This document shows, piece by piece, positions 10,087 to 20,501 of a stretch of 64,000 bases of DNA. Origin of the DNA: Gammaproteobacteria bacterium. Lineage in GTDB: Bacteria > Pseudomonadota > Gammaproteobacteria > Steroidobacterales > Steroidobacteraceae. A program made the translations under genes and the position numbers. How positions within the stretch are numbered: the stretch's first letter is position 1; the number at the start of each line of letters is the position of its first letter. The DNA lies in the NCBI GenBank assembly GCA_003164785.1, contig PLUE01000022.1, positions 28,588-92,587 on the forward strand, in the 5' to 3' direction. The notes beneath the pieces are model-generated. The model saw only the letters and a list, made by a program, of their open reading frames with translations. It was not told the DNA's origin and did no database searches.

Positions 10087-11124
10087 ATGGCATTCATCTC
10101 GTTGCGCCAATTGCTCGATCACGCGGCCGAGTTCAGCTACGGAGTCCCCGCATTCAACGTGAATAATCTGGAGCAGATTCAGGCGATCATGGAGGCCGCG
10201 CAGCAGACGCGCAGCCCGGTGATCCTGCAAGCGTCCGCCGGCGCGCGAAAATACGCCGGGGAGGCCTACCTACGGCACATGGTGCTGGCGGCGGTCGAAT
10301 CCTGCCCCGACATTCCCGTCGTGCTGCACCAGGACCACGGCGCCAGCGCTGCCGTCTGCACCCAATCCATCCGCTCGGGATTTACCAGCGTCATGATGGA
10401 CGGTTCGCTCGAGGAGGATGCGAAGACGCCGGCGACCTACGAATACAACGTGGACGTCACCACCCGTGTATGCACCATGGCGCACACGATCGGCGTCTCG
10501 GTCGAAGGCGAGTTAGGCTGTCTGGGCTCGCTGGAGAGCGGCCAGGCGGGAGAAGAGGATGGCGTCGGCGCCGAAGGCGTGCTGACGCATGACATGATGC
10601 TCACGGATCCGACGCAGGCCAAGGACTTCGTGGAGCGAACGGGCGTGGATGCGCTGGCGATCGCCATCGGCACCAGCCATGGCGCGTACAAATTCACCCG
10701 GCAGCCGAGCGGCGACATTCTGGACATCGACCGGATCGCACAAATTCACGCTGCGGTCCCGAATACCCATCTCGTCATGCACGGATCGTCGAGCGTTCCG
10801 CAGGAGTGGCTCACCATCATCCGCGAGCACGGGGGCCAATTGCGTGAAACCTTCGGCGTACCGGTGGGCGAGATCCAACGCGGCATCAAGAGCGGCGTGC
10901 GCAAGGTCAACATCGATACCGATATCCGCCTCGTCATGACGGGCGCCATGCGGCGCGCACTCGCGGCGGACCCGGGCGAGTTCGATCCGCGCAAAGCCTT
11001 GATCGCCGCGAAAAACGCGGCTCGCACGCTGGTCGCCGAGCGCTTCGAGGCGTTCGGCTGCGCGGGCCACGCGGATCGAATACGACCGGTGGCGCTCGAG
11101 ATGATGGTCAAGCGCTACCATTAG
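10087..11124 (+). CDS. fba: Fructose-bisphosphate aldolase, class II, Calvin-cycle subtype
   Basis: A 345-residue zinc aldolase that interconverts fructose 1,6-bisphosphate with DHAP and glyceraldehyde 3-phosphate. Visible are the first zinc-ligand region [21 protein letters not shown], the glycine-rich [14 protein letters not shown] insert with EEDGVG typical of the Calvin subtype, the zinc-ligand [16 protein letters not shown], and [10 protein letters not shown] for phosphate binding. ATG 10087 has AGGGG at proper spacing; the ATG at 10033 lacks one and lies in the palindrome. It is divergent from the CbbR-like gene. It could serve the Calvin cycle, gluconeogenesis or glycolysis. Confidence 0.93.
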   Translation: MAFISLRQLLDHAAEFSYGVPAFNVNNLEQIQAIMEAAQQTRSPVILQASAGARKYAGEAYLRHMVLAAVESCPDIPVVLHQDHGASAAVCTQSIRSGFTSVMMDGSLEEDAKTPATYEYNVDVTTRVCTMAHTIGVSVEGELGCLGSLESGQAGEEDGVGAEGVLTHDMMLTDPTQAKDFVERTGVDALAIAIGTSHGAYKFTRQPSGDILDIDRIAQIHAAVPNTHLVMHGSSSVPQEWLTIIREHGGQLRETFGVPVGEIQRGIKSGVRKVNIDTDIRLVMTGAMRRALAADPGEFDPRKALIAAKNAARTLVAERFEAFGCAGHADRIRPVALEMMVKRYH

Positions 11125-11158
11125 CGCGTGCTCTGAGCGAGCGCGTTCGCAGTTGCGT

Positions 11159-12619
11159 CTAACGCGGGAAAGTCGTGGCCGGCACCCAGTTACCGTGGAT
11201 GCCGTATTTCAGCCGTGCCGGGATTTTGACCGTCGCGATCGGCCCCTCGTCCATGCGCTGCGCATCCAGGATCACCAGATCGCTGCGATGCTCCGCGCGC
11301 CGGTTCACCACGCCCAGCACGTAGCCCTCGCCTTCCGGCCCATCGGGCCGCGTTGGCGCGAACACCGGCTCCTGTGTGCTCGAGGTGTCGCCGGCAAACC
11401 AGGACTTCGTCTTCCCGGTGTTCATGTCCATCGTCAGGAAGGTGTTGAAAAAGAAGCCCATGATAGGTCCGGCCTTGTCGGCATTGTAGGGCTTCGTCCA
11501 GTCGCTGGCCTGCATGAAAGCATAGCGGTAGGGCCGGCCGGCATAGCGGTCATCCACGTGCGGAAACTCGGCGGAGATCTCTGCAATCACGCTCGCGGTC
11601 GGTGTGTCGCTCGGGGAGTTCATATCGAAGCACCAGCGCACCACTTGCGTCCGCAGGCTCGACGGGTCGGGATGCCGGCCCTGCGCGTCCGGAAAGAACC
11701 AGAACACGTTGCCGTTCACGACCGGCAGATCGAGATAGACCTTGCCGCCGTCGTCGAAGGCGTTGATCACATGGCCGGGCAACGCATTGGGCGCACGGAA
11801 GAAGCGGATGTCCTTCGCCTCACCGTCCCGCGGAATCACGACGTAGACCTGGTCGACCTTCGAGTCCCACTGGAACAGGATGCCGCCGCGCCGGATACGC
11901 TCCACATCCATCATCTGCGGGATCATGGGTAGGACGGTGTATCGCTCGCTGACGCCGCAGTCGTGGATCATCGACGCGTGCGGACCCTGGAACCAGAGCT
12001 CGCGCGTCATCCGACCCTGACGGTCAAAGCTATAGAACGCGATGTCCCTCGAGTCCCCACCCTTGGCGGCGTAGGCGTAGCCGACGAGTTCGCCCGTAGC
12101 GGGGTCGATCTTCGGATGCGCGGTGAACGACGTGGCCTTCATGCGCCCATGCCAATCCCAGAGCTGCCGGGTCTCCAACGTGCGCGGGTCCATCGCATAG
12201 GGCGGCCCATCCTCCTTCATCGCGAGCAGCTGACCCGCGTGCGCCACCACGTTGGTATTGGAGACCGTGCGCTCGATGTTCTTCACGCTCGGATCGTCGG
12301 TGAAGGGGTTGCGGTAGTCGCCGAACAGGCCCCGACGCGCCGCGCGTTCGGCCAGAAAGCGGTCGGTGCGCACGTACCGGTGCTGCATGTCCGCGTGACC
12401 ATCCTTGAAGCGGAAGGCCGTCACGATGCCGTCGCCGTTGAAGGGGTTGGCATCGCCCATCTTGGGCGGAAACTGCTGGTCGGGACCAACGCGGAAGAAG
12501 GTACCGTCGAGCTCGTCCGGAATCGTACCCTCCACTTCCAGATCGAACAGCTCCCCCTCGAAACGGAACGGTTCGTCGATCGTCATGAATGTCGGTGTGT
12601 GGGGAAATGGCTTGGTCAT
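11159..12619 (-). CDS. Carotenoid oxygenase family protein (carotenoid/stilbene cleavage dioxygenase)
   Basis: A 486-residue seven-bladed propeller enzyme of the RPE65/lignostilbene-dioxygenase family, which uses a non-haem iron held by four His to split an alkene bond. The four candidate His are in FTAHPKID, MIHDCGVSE, PGHVINAFDD and YGIHGNWVP. The N-terminus has the family piece GTFFRVGPDQQFPP. No signal peptide is seen, so it is cytosolic. ATG 12619 is chosen because AGGGAG lies just upstream; the open frame continues 55 codons further without similarity. It stands alone, convergent with the aldolase gene. The substrate may be a carotenoid, apocarotenoid or stilbene. Confidence 0.9.
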   Translation of the reverse strand: MTKPFPHTPTFMTIDEPFRFEGELFDLEVEGTIPDELDGTFFRVGPDQQFPPKMGDANPFNGDGIVTAFRFKDGHADMQHRYVRTDRFLAERAARRGLFGDYRNPFTDDPSVKNIERTVSNTNVVAHAGQLLAMKEDGPPYAMDPRTLETRQLWDWHGRMKATSFTAHPKIDPATGELVGYAYAAKGGDSRDIAFYSFDRQGRMTRELWFQGPHASMIHDCGVSERYTVLPMIPQMMDVERIRRGGILFQWDSKVDQVYVVIPRDGEAKDIRFFRAPNALPGHVINAFDDGGKVYLDLPVVNGNVFWFFPDAQGRHPDPSSLRTQVVRWCFDMNSPSDTPTASVIAEISAEFPHVDDRYAGRPYRYAFMQASDWTKPYNADKAGPIMGFFFNTFLTMDMNTGKTKSWFAGDTSSTQEPVFAPTRPDGPEGEGYVLGVVNRRAEHRSDLVILDAQRMDEGPIATVKIPARLKYGIHGNWVPATTFPR

Positions 12620-12898
12620 GAGCGCTCCCTGCGGCTTCTGTGTTTGCGCGACTGATGCACATGTTAGCCGCAGTATGGGGCGGGACTTCTTGAGTACTTG
12701 TACGTATGCTCTTCCGGCTTGTTGTTTGCTAAAGCTTCCGTTTCGCGCCGACCGCAGCGCCGCGATGCATCCCGGATCGCCCATGGCCCGACTTCGGCTT
12801 CCACGTACATCTCAACGAACAATACGCGTAGTTGATTTTTCTGCAAACCGTCATAGTTTCGCGCAAGCGCGTTATTATCGCCTGTGGAGCGGAAGTTG

Positions 12899-13297
12899 AT
12901 GCTTGTTCAAATTCCGATCGAGCTGTCCGTCCCGCTCCTGCTCGTTGCGGCCGTGTTGGCGAGTGGTAGTGCGTACGCCGCCCCTGAACGCTTGGAGTGC
13001 ATCCTGACCGACGCCGATGCGCAGATCGGCGTGGAGCGGCGTTCAATCGCCATCGTCTTTGACGAAGAAGCAGCCACGATGCAATGGGAGGAAGCCGGCC
13101 GCATCCGACTCCTGACGAATGTCTCGATAAGCACGACGTCGATCAGCGGTGGCGAAGCGGATGTGACGGTTGGTGTGTCTCGATCGTCTTGGAGAGTCGT
13201 ATTGCAAACATACCAAAGGAATTCCGTGCGGACGGAATATGGCGATTGCGCAATCCGTGCTCCGAAGCCGCCCTCCACAGGGTCGTCCACCCGGTGA
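12899..13297 (+). CDS. Small secreted protein of unknown function
   Basis: A 132-residue protein with a signal peptide (residues 1 to about 27, LLLVAAVLASGSAYA). The mature part is a short beta-rich domain with two Cys (LECILTDAD and YGDCAIRAP) that could form one disulfide. ATG 12899 has GGAAG before it. It ends 24 bases before the membrane fusion protein start, so it may be the first gene of the efflux operon, but no known efflux accessory family is recognised. Confidence 0.5.
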   Translation: MLVQIPIELSVPLLLVAAVLASGSAYAAPERLECILTDADAQIGVERRSIAIVFDEEAATMQWEEAGRIRLLTNVSISTTSISGGEADVTVGVSRSSWRVVLQTYQRNSVRTEYGDCAIRAPKPPSTGSSTR

Positions 13298-13321
13298 CTG
13301 CTTCCCTCCGCGGTGATTTTC

Positions 13322-14590
13322 ATGCTCGATGTCGCTGACCCGAAACAAGCTGCAATCCCTCCCGAGTCCGCACCCTCGCGGATCGCGCCGTCGTCGGCCC
13401 GTTGGTGGCTGACGGCGGCCATCGTGATCCTATTGTTGTGCGCCGGGGCGGCCGTCTACTGGCTCAAGAATAGGCCAGCGGCGGTGAGTTACCTTACCGT
13501 CCCGGTTACGCGCGGAGTCGTGGCTCGCGCCGTGACCGCGACCGGTACGGTGAACCCGGTACTGACCGTCACCGTCGGCAGTTATGTGTCGGGCGTCATT
13601 CGCGATCAATACTGCGACTTCAATACGCAGGTTCGGGTAGGTCAGCTCTGCGCCAAGATCGATCCACGTCCTTATCAGGCAATCGTCAATCAGGATCGGG
13701 CCACTCTCGCGAACGCCAGAGCGCAATTACTCAAAGATCAGGCCAGTCTCACCTACGACAAGATTGCTTATCAGCGCGACGCCGGGCTGGTGAAACGAGG
13801 TATCGTCTCGCAAGACACGGTCGATAGTGCCAGGAGCGCTTATGATCAGGCCCTCGCTCAGGTCGAGGTCGACAAGGCAGTCATTCAGCAGGATCAAGCA
13901 ACGCTCGAATCGGGGTTGGTAAACCTAGGCTATACCAACATCATCTCTCCGGTGGACGGAACCGTCGTTTCTCGGACGATCACGATCGGCCAGACGGTGG
14001 CGGCGAGCTTCCAGACGCCGACCCTCTTCCTGATCGCCACGGACCTGACGCAGATGGAAGTCGATACCAATGTCAGCGAAAGCGACGTCGCGGGCCTGCG
14101 CGAGGGCAACAAGGCGACGTTCGTCGTCGAAGCCTATCCGAATCGCACCTTCACCGGCAAGGTACTACAGTTCCGTCAGGCCCCGCAGACCGTGCAGAAT
14201 GTCGTCACCTACGACGTCGTGATCGGTGTTGCCAATAACGATCACCTGCTGGAACCCGGCATGACCGCGACGGCGCGCATCGTCATTGACCAACGTGTCA
14301 ACGTCCTGCGCGTGCCGGATCAGGCACTTCGATTTGTACCCGCGGGTCTCAGCACTGCATCGGCAGCATCGAGCACAGGCCGAACGTCCTCAGCGACCGC
14401 CGGCCAGGGGTACGTGTGGCTGCTGCGCGACGGTCATCCATTGCCGGTCTCCGTCAAGACCGGGCTCGATGACGATAGTTACGCCGAGGTGGTCGAGGGC
14501 AGCATCAACCCCGGCGATCAGGTGATTGTGAGCGAGCAGCGCACGCGTGGGGCCGCAGGTGCTTCACAACCGCGCTTGACCGGTCTCTGA
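13322..14590 (+). CDS. macA: Periplasmic adaptor (membrane fusion) protein, MacA/HlyD type
   Basis: About 422 residues: a short cytosolic tail, one membrane helix (WWLTAAIVILLLCAGAAVYWL), then a barrel-sandwich half (VTRGVVARAVTATGTVNPV), a coiled-coil hairpin (ATLANARAQLLKDQASLTYDK... QVEVDKAVIQ), the second sandwich half (IISPVDGTVVSRTITIGQTVAAS) and beta-barrel domains. This protein links MacB in the inner membrane to an outer-membrane channel. ATG 13322 is taken as start; a GTG nine bases upstream is possible. It is followed by macB after 17 bases. Confidence 0.92.
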   Translation: MLDVADPKQAAIPPESAPSRIAPSSARWWLTAAIVILLLCAGAAVYWLKNRPAAVSYLTVPVTRGVVARAVTATGTVNPVLTVTVGSYVSGVIRDQYCDFNTQVRVGQLCAKIDPRPYQAIVNQDRATLANARAQLLKDQASLTYDKIAYQRDAGLVKRGIVSQDTVDSARSAYDQALAQVEVDKAVIQQDQATLESGLVNLGYTNIISPVDGTVVSRTITIGQTVAASFQTPTLFLIATDLTQMEVDTNVSESDVAGLREGNKATFVVEAYPNRTFTGKVLQFRQAPQTVQNVVTYDVVIGVANNDHLLEPGMTATARIVIDQRVNVLRVPDQALRFVPAGLSTASAASSTGRTSSATAGQGYVWLLRDGHPLPVSVKTGLDDDSYAEVVEGSINPGDQVIVSEQRTRGAAGASQPRLTGL

Positions 14591-14607
14591 CGCAAACCAA
14601 AACCTCC

Positions 14608-16713
14608 ATGCCGCAGCCAGTGATCGAAGTGCGGAACGTTACCAGGATTTATCGGCTGGGTGATGTCGACGTGCGCGCGCTCGATGGCGTGAACCTCGTC
14701 ATTGAGCGCGGCGAATTCGTCGCCATCATGGGATCGTCGGGGTCGGGGAAGTCGACGCTGATGAATATTCTCGGCTGCTTGGACCGGCCCACGAGCGGAG
14801 AGTATATCTTCGAAGGCCTCAATGTCGCGGAGGTCCCCGAGCCGGCGCTCGCACGGATTCGCAGCGAACGGATCGGCTTCGTATTTCAGAGTTTCAACCT
14901 GCTCGCGCGCACGAGCGCCATTGAGAACGTTGCTCTGCCGTTATTCTACGGCGTGTCAGGACCGGCGCGGCGCGCGGAGCGCTTTGCCCGCGCGCGCGAA
15001 GCACTGCGCTTCGTGGGCTTGGCGAACCGCGAGCGAAACACGCCCAATCAGCTTTCAGGCGGCCAGCAACAGCGCGTCGCGGTCGCGCGGGCGCTGATTA
15101 GCGGCCCGAGTGTATTGCTGGCGGATGAGCCCACCGGCAATCTCGATAGCCGAACATCCCACGAGATCATGGATATGCTCCGCTCGCTCAATCGCGACCA
15201 CGGCGTTACCATCATCGTGGTCACTCATGAGGCGGACATCGCTGCCTACACGGATCGGGTCGTGACCATGCGGGACGGCCGTATCGTCGCCGATGAACGG
15301 CAGCGCGCCGCAGTGCCGCAGGAACCGCAGCGGGCGGCGGCCACCCTGACATTCGCGACCCAGCACGCCACGGCATCGTCGGCTGCCGCAGAAGGCGGAT
15401 CATTCTTCAGTTTCTTTGCGATGATCCTCGTGGCGGCCGCGCAGGCGCTCGGGCGCAACAAGATGCGCTCGGTGCTGACCATGCTCGGAGTGTTCATAGG
15501 TGTTGCGGCGCTGATCGCGATGGTGGCCGTGGGCCAAGGCGCCAATGAGGCGGTCAAAAAGCAGATCGAGAGCCTCGGCACGAACCTCTTGGTCGTTGTG
15601 CCCGGAGCGACGACGACAACGGGAGTGCGCGGCGGCAGCGGCAGTGCCTCCACGCTGACGGTCAGCGATGCGCTGGCACTGCACCGCGATGATCCTGCCG
15701 TCGGGGTCGTCAGCTATCTCATCCGCCAACTCGGCCAGGCCGTCTACGGCAATCAGAACTGGACGACGAATATCCAAGGCGTTACGCCCAGCTACCTCGA
15801 TACGGCCGGCTGGCACATCGTGGCAGGACGCCCGATCACGGCGGAGGACGATCAAGACGCTGCCATGGTCGTGCTCATCGGCCGGACGGTCTACCAGCAG
15901 CTTTTCGCTGTTAACGAGAACCCGATGGGTGCGATAATTCAGGTCGCGGGGAAACCTCTACGGGTCATCGGCCTCCTCGCCGCCAAAGGTCAGAGCAGCT
16001 ATGGGCAGGACCAAGACGACGTTGTCATGATCCCGTTCGCCGCCGCAGAACGTAAAGTGCTCGGTGTGGCCGTACCGAGTCAAGCCCAGACCTCGACGGA
16101 CCCGTACTTCCCGCCGCCGGTGAACCCTTACGGGATCACACCGCGCCTGACCGGCTATGTGAACCAAATCTACGTGGAGGCCGTCAGCCCCGAGCGCGTG
16201 CAGGCGGCGATCGAGCAAGTGACGGCCACCCTTCTGCGCCGTCATCGCATCCGAACCGGCGGCATCGCCGACTTCGCCATCCGTAACTTGAGCCAGATCG
16301 CCGATGCCGCGGAGGGCAGCAGCCGAATCATGGCGTTATTGCTCGCAACGGTGGCGTCGATTTCCCTTCTTGTCGGCGGCATCGGCATCATGAACATTCT
16401 GTTGGTCTCGGTCACCGAGCGCACCCGCGAGATTGGCCTGCGCATGGCCATCGGCGCCCGGCGGCTCCATGTGTTGCTGCAGTTCCTGGTCGAAGCGGTC
16501 TTCCTCAGCGTCACCGGCGGGGTAGCCGGAATCATCTTCGGCATCATCGCTTCGGAGTTGATCACCGTCGTTGCCCACTGGCCCACAGTGCTTTCGCCGG
16601 TGGCGGTGGCTGGCGGCTTTTTCTTTTCGGCGGCGGTCGGTATCTTCTTCGGTTATTACCCCGCCCGCAAGGCTTCTCATCTCGATCCTATTGAAGCGCT
16701 TCATTACGAGTAG
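14608..16713 (+). CDS. macB: ABC transporter ATPase-permease, MacB type
   Basis: A 701-residue fusion of an ATPase (1 to about 240) and a FtsX-like permease. Walker A is GSSGSGKST, the signature LSGGQQQR and Walker [13 protein letters not shown]. The permease has one helix near 275-300, a large periplasmic domain (about 310-570) and three C-terminal helices ([24 protein letters not shown]). MacB is a mechanotransmitter that drives macrolides, peptides or lipids from the periplasm through an outer channel. The periplasmic domain holds an extra Pro-rich stretch ([17 protein letters not shown]). Operon with macA and the channel gene. Confidence 0.94.
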   Translation: MPQPVIEVRNVTRIYRLGDVDVRALDGVNLVIERGEFVAIMGSSGSGKSTLMNILGCLDRPTSGEYIFEGLNVAEVPEPALARIRSERIGFVFQSFNLLARTSAIENVALPLFYGVSGPARRAERFARAREALRFVGLANRERNTPNQLSGGQQQRVAVARALISGPSVLLADEPTGNLDSRTSHEIMDMLRSLNRDHGVTIIVVTHEADIAAYTDRVVTMRDGRIVADERQRAAVPQEPQRAAATLTFATQHATASSAAAEGGSFFSFFAMILVAAAQALGRNKMRSVLTMLGVFIGVAALIAMVAVGQGANEAVKKQIESLGTNLLVVVPGATTTTGVRGGSGSASTLTVSDALALHRDDPAVGVVSYLIRQLGQAVYGNQNWTTNIQGVTPSYLDTAGWHIVAGRPITAEDDQDAAMVVLIGRTVYQQLFAVNENPMGAIIQVAGKPLRVIGLLAAKGQSSYGQDQDDVVMIPFAAAERKVLGVAVPSQAQTSTDPYFPPPVNPYGITPRLTGYVNQIYVEAVSPERVQAAIEQVTATLLRRHRIRTGGIADFAIRNLSQIADAAEGSSRIMALLLATVASISLLVGGIGIMNILLVSVTERTREIGLRMAIGARRLHVLLQFLVEAVFLSVTGGVAGIIFGIIASELITVVAHWPTVLSPVAVAGGFFFSAAVGIFFGYYPARKASHLDPIEALHYE

Positions 16714-16716
16714 ACG

Positions 16717-18189
16717 ATGATCAGCTATCGATCGGCAGTGATGATGACGGGCTGGATCCTCGGCGGCGCGCTCGGGACGCTGTCCGGCTGCGCCGTCGGG
16801 CCGGACTTTGCTCGACCTGAGCCCTCGCCGGCGGCGGGTTACGGGCGATCGCCGACGAGCCTTCCTGCGGCGGGTCCTGCCGATGTCCAACAGCATCTAT
16901 TACCGGGGAACCAGATCATTGGTCAATGGTGGGAGTTGTTTCACGCACCACAGCTCAATGACACGCTCGCGATGGCAATCTCAGGGAGCCCGACGCTCGA
17001 TAGTGCGCGGGCGACGCTGGCGCAGGCCCAGCAGGCCATCGTTGTGGTGGCCGGCGCGCTCTACCCACAGGCTGACCTCGGCGCGAGCGGAACGCGGGAA
17101 CGAGTGAGCAGCGATGGTTTTGGCGGCCCAGGCCATGTGACAGGCAACCTGTTCAACATCGGACCGACAGTGAGCTTCAGCCCGGATATCTTTGGTGGTG
17201 TCCGACGCCGGATCGAGCAGCAGACCGCGCTCGCGGAGGTCCAGCGCGATGAACTGGCTGCGGCCTACCTTTCGCTCACCGGTAACGCGGTCATTCAGGC
17301 AATCAACATTGCTTCCGCGCGCGAACAGATTAAGGCAGTCAACGACATGATTGCAGTGGATCAACAGAACCTCGAACTGACCCAGATCGAGCTGGAAGCG
17401 GGCAAAGCGGCCATGATCGATGTGTTGAGCGCGCGAAGCCAACTTGCCGTCGATCGCACACTGCTACCGCCGCTCACGCAGCAGTTGAGTACCGCCGGCG
17501 ACGCCCTGACCGTGCTCGTGGGCAAGACGCCGGCCGAGTGGACACCGCCTGCCTTCGACTTGGATACGCTGAACTTGCCGACGGCACTGCCGGTCAGTCT
17601 TCCCTCGATCCTGGTTCACGAGCGTCCGGACATCCTGGCCGGTGAGGCACAACTGCATGCCGCGAGCGCTGCCATCGGCGTGGCAACGGCGCAACTCTAT
17701 CCAAACGTCACGCTGACCGGCTCATGGACCCAGGCAGCAGCGTCCACCGGCGCACTGTTCGAAAACTCAAACAGTCTCTGGGGCCTGGGTGCGGGATTTA
17801 CGGCTCCTCTTTTTCATGGCGGCACCCTTACCGCACAACGCCGAGAAGCGGTCGACGCCTTCGACGCGCAGCTGGGAGTCTATCGGCAGACGGTGCTGCA
17901 AGCCTTCGGCCAGGTTGCAGACACATTACAGGCGCTTGAACACGATGCGACGGCACTCGATGCGCAGCGAGAAGCGCTCGATACCGCCCAAGCATCCCTC
18001 GAGCTATCGCAAGAGAGTTACAAAGAAGGACAAGCGAGTTTCATCCAAGTACTGCAGGCGCAACGTCTCTTCGGGCAGGCGCGGCTCGGCTATGCTCAGG
18101 CCAAAAGCCAGCGCTACCTCGACACGGCCCAGTTATTCGCGGCCATGGGCGGCGCCTGGCAAGATTGGAAGGACCCGTCGATGAGATGA
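16717..18189 (+). CDS. Outer-membrane efflux lipoprotein, NodT/OprM type
   Basis: A 490-residue TolC-like channel three bases after macB. The signal sequence ends in a lipobox (LSGC, residues about 22-25), followed by AVGPDF, the hallmark start of NodT-family lipoproteins. Two outer-membrane efflux repeats follow, with coiled-coil segments (LAQAQQAIVVVAGALYPQA; SARSQLAVDRTLLP; RPDILAGEAQLHAASAAIGVA). It completes a MacA-MacB-channel tripartite pump. The substrate cannot be deduced. Confidence 0.93.
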   Translation: MISYRSAVMMTGWILGGALGTLSGCAVGPDFARPEPSPAAGYGRSPTSLPAAGPADVQQHLLPGNQIIGQWWELFHAPQLNDTLAMAISGSPTLDSARATLAQAQQAIVVVAGALYPQADLGASGTRERVSSDGFGGPGHVTGNLFNIGPTVSFSPDIFGGVRRRIEQQTALAEVQRDELAAAYLSLTGNAVIQAINIASAREQIKAVNDMIAVDQQNLELTQIELEAGKAAMIDVLSARSQLAVDRTLLPPLTQQLSTAGDALTVLVGKTPAEWTPPAFDLDTLNLPTALPVSLPSILVHERPDILAGEAQLHAASAAIGVATAQLYPNVTLTGSWTQAAASTGALFENSNSLWGLGAGFTAPLFHGGTLTAQRREAVDAFDAQLGVYRQTVLQAFGQVADTLQALEHDATALDAQREALDTAQASLELSQESYKEGQASFIQVLQAQRLFGQARLGYAQAKSQRYLDTAQLFAAMGGAWQDWKDPSMR

Positions 18190-18264
18190 TCGCGTGGTCC
18201 ACCGCCGCTGAGACAACTGCGTAGGAATCGTGTCGGTAGAAACTCTCGGCGCAGAAGGCGCTGA

Positions 18265-18663
18265 GCACCGCCGCGACCACTGCCCGCCGTATTCGCCAAA
18301 ATCCATCCCCGCTACAAGACGCCCTACGTGAGCACGCTCGCCGTCGCATGCCTGTCCATTCTGGTCGGACTTCTTTTTGCGGAGCGGCTCGACACGCTGA
18401 GCCGGATCGTCAACTTCGGCGCGCTCTGCGCCTTCGTACTGCTGCACCTCTCGGTGATCAGTCACTACTTCCTGCGCCGGCGCAGCCGCAACTGGTTGAC
18501 CCATCTCGTGTTTCCACTCGTCGGGCTGCTGGTCATCACCTTCGTGCTCTACGAGATGGACCGAACGGCAAAGAGACTGGGCGCGTGCTGGCTGGGTCTG
18601 GGCACCCTTTACTATGCAGTGCTCCGACTGTTCGGCAAAAAAGTCGCGGCACTCGACCTGTAG
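18265..18663 (+). pseudogene. C-terminal remnant of an APC-family amino acid permease
   Basis: The frame opens after a stop at 18262-18264 and soon reads LPAVFAKIHPRYKTPYVS, which matches the loop before the last helices of basic/neutral amino acid permeases. Three or four hydrophobic helices follow (VACLSILVGLLFAERL, FGALCAFVLLHLSVI, LVFPLVGLLVITFVLY, GLGTLYYAVLRLF). The preceding eight helices are absent: upstream is only 75 bases of unrelated sequence after the efflux operon. A GTG at 18328 would give a 111-residue ORF, but it lies inside the homologous segment. Truncated gene. Confidence 0.75.
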
Positions 18664-18678
18664 AAGCCCCGCGTCAGA

Positions 18679-18798
18679 TCAGGCGGGTTCTATCGGAACA
18701 CGCAAACCGGCCGGCAGGCCGAGTGCCACCGTCAATGCAACATCGAGTTCGCGCATTTTTCCGGCTGCAAGCTCGCCAACGTAACTACTGAAGTAGGA
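18679..18798 (-). pseudogene. C-terminal remnant of a MazF/PemK-type toxin
   Basis: A 39-codon open stretch after an in-frame stop reads SSYVGELAAGKMRELDVALT then VALGL. The VG-x-L...M-R-x-L-D-x-AL...ALGL pattern is the usual C-terminus of PemK/MazF ribonuclease toxins. Nothing of the N-terminal fold remains and no antitoxin is next to it. It sits between the permease remnant and the GMC oxidoreductase gene. Identification rests on a short match, so moderate confidence only. Confidence 0.45.
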
Positions 18799-18825
18799 TC
18801 ACCGCAAGTCGGTTGCTTTGCCGCC

Positions 18826-20454
18826 TCACGGAGCCGACACGCTGGCGGGGCCTGGCTGCAGGCGTCCGCGCAGCGTATCCGCCAGTCGCAAGGCCAGCGT
18901 CACCAGTGCGAAGGTGGGGTTCGCGTAGCCGCCGGTGGCGAACACCGAACTGCCGGCGACGTAGAGATTATCGACCGAATGCACACGGCAATCGGCGTCG
19001 ACGACGCCATGACGAGGATCCGCCGACATCCGCGTGGTACCCATATGATGCGGGCCGCCGATGACGGCGGACTGCCAGTCATCGGCCGGGAAGATCACCC
19101 GTCCCAGTTCGTGCTCGCGCAGGTCGCGATCCAGCACCTCCAACCAGCCCAGGATCCCCGCGGCGTCGCGCGGCATGACGCGCCATTCGAGGCGCGTTTG
19201 CGGCACGCCGAGAACATCCTGGCGCGTCGACAACATGACCCGGTTCTGCAGGTCGGGTGCTTGTTCGGCACGAAAGTACAGCGAATAGATCTGCTCCGTC
19301 GTCCCGAGGGGGCCGGCGCGCTTGCAGGCCATGCGCGCCGCGTTCCATGTGTGGAATTTCTTTGGCAGCGCCTGCGCGTGCTCGGCCGCCTGTTTCAGGC
19401 GCTCGACCGCCCACTTCCAGCGTCCGGACCGCAACATTCGATATCGCCGGACAGGTCCGAAAGTGACGCGCGGCGGCCAGCCCACGAAGGGCGTTCCGAA
19501 AGAGTACTGCGCGCCCTCGATGGCGATCGATGTCGACAACAACCCGAACCGATCCTGCGCCGCGGCGGTCGGCGTGATCACGCCGCGCAAACGCACGTCA
19601 TCGAAGATGGCCTTCGTGAAGTACTCTTGGCTCCACGCACCGCTCGGGGCGACCATGTGTCCGACCGGCACATGCAGATGTTCCATGAAACACCGCCCGA
19701 CCATGTCCGACTCGTTGCCTAGGCCTCCCGGCCGATCCGTCCGGGAGGCCAGCAGCAGCCGCGCGTTCTCGATGCCGCCGGCCGCCAACACCGTGACCCG
19801 TGGCCGCACGACGATGCTGCGCCCGTTCAGCGCGTTCACCCGCAGCTGCGCGACGCGCGAGGCACCTGGGTCCAGATGCATGGATGTGAGATTGGCGTGC
19901 AACAGCGTGACGATATTGTCCGCAGCGACGATCGCGGCGCCGCACCGATCGCCGAAGTTCGTCTCCGGGCTGTGCTGGAAAACGGTGTTTTCGAAATGGG
20001 TGCCGTCGAGCGGCAGAGGCCGCGGCAGCCGGTCGCCCCAGGCAGCCAGATCGAACCGCGCATTCGGCAACTCGAAGAGCTTGGCCGCGTCGTCGTGGTA
20101 AGGCCGCAGGGCGTCGGCACCGATCGGCCACCCACTGAGGGGCAACCAATCGCGCGCCTGAAAGTCCGCTTCCTCCAATGGGCGGCACCAGCCGCCCCAG
20201 CGATTGCTGCTCCCGCCGTACAACCGCCAGCGGCAGGCGTCCAGTCGGAAGTACTCGTGGCCCTCAATCTCTCCGCGATACAGCTGCTGGGTGGGAAGCT
20301 CGAGATTCAGACCGCCGCTTTCGAGCAGCACCATCGACAGACCCGAGCGTTGCAGCCGATCGACGATGGCGAGTCCCGCAGGCCCCGCACCGACCACACA
20401 CAAGTCGCACGCGAACTCGGTCCCGCTGGGGACCGAGCGCGCGTCGATCAGCAT
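18826..20454 (-). CDS. GMC-family FAD oxidoreductase
   Basis: A 542-residue flavoenzyme. The FAD-binding Rossmann motif VVGAGPAGLAIVDRL is near residue 20, followed by the GMC middle region (GGSSNRWGG) and VLAAGGIENARLLLAS. The C-terminal GMC domain has HHMGTTRM (catalytic His candidate) and the final FAD/active-site segment AGSSVFATGGYANPTFALV with the partner Asn. ATG 20454 is chosen because homology begins there; the frame is open for 58 further codons into the ompW end. Family members oxidise alcohols or sugars, and some act in carbohydrate modification. It follows ompW by 47 bases on the same strand. Confidence 0.9.
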   Translation of the reverse strand: MLIDARSVPSGTEFACDLCVVGAGPAGLAIVDRLQRSGLSMVLLESGGLNLELPTQQLYRGEIEGHEYFRLDACRWRLYGGSSNRWGGWCRPLEEADFQARDWLPLSGWPIGADALRPYHDDAAKLFELPNARFDLAAWGDRLPRPLPLDGTHFENTVFQHSPETNFGDRCGAAIVAADNIVTLLHANLTSMHLDPGASRVAQLRVNALNGRSIVVRPRVTVLAAGGIENARLLLASRTDRPGGLGNESDMVGRCFMEHLHVPVGHMVAPSGAWSQEYFTKAIFDDVRLRGVITPTAAAQDRFGLLSTSIAIEGAQYSFGTPFVGWPPRVTFGPVRRYRMLRSGRWKWAVERLKQAAEHAQALPKKFHTWNAARMACKRAGPLGTTEQIYSLYFRAEQAPDLQNRVMLSTRQDVLGVPQTRLEWRVMPRDAAGILGWLEVLDRDLREHELGRVIFPADDWQSAVIGGPHHMGTTRMSADPRHGVVDADCRVHSVDNLYVAGSSVFATGGYANPTFALVTLALRLADTLRGRLQPGPASVSAP

Positions 20455-20501
20455 GACGCCACGGGCACGACGCGCTCGATGGTATGGGCGGCCATGATCG
20501 G

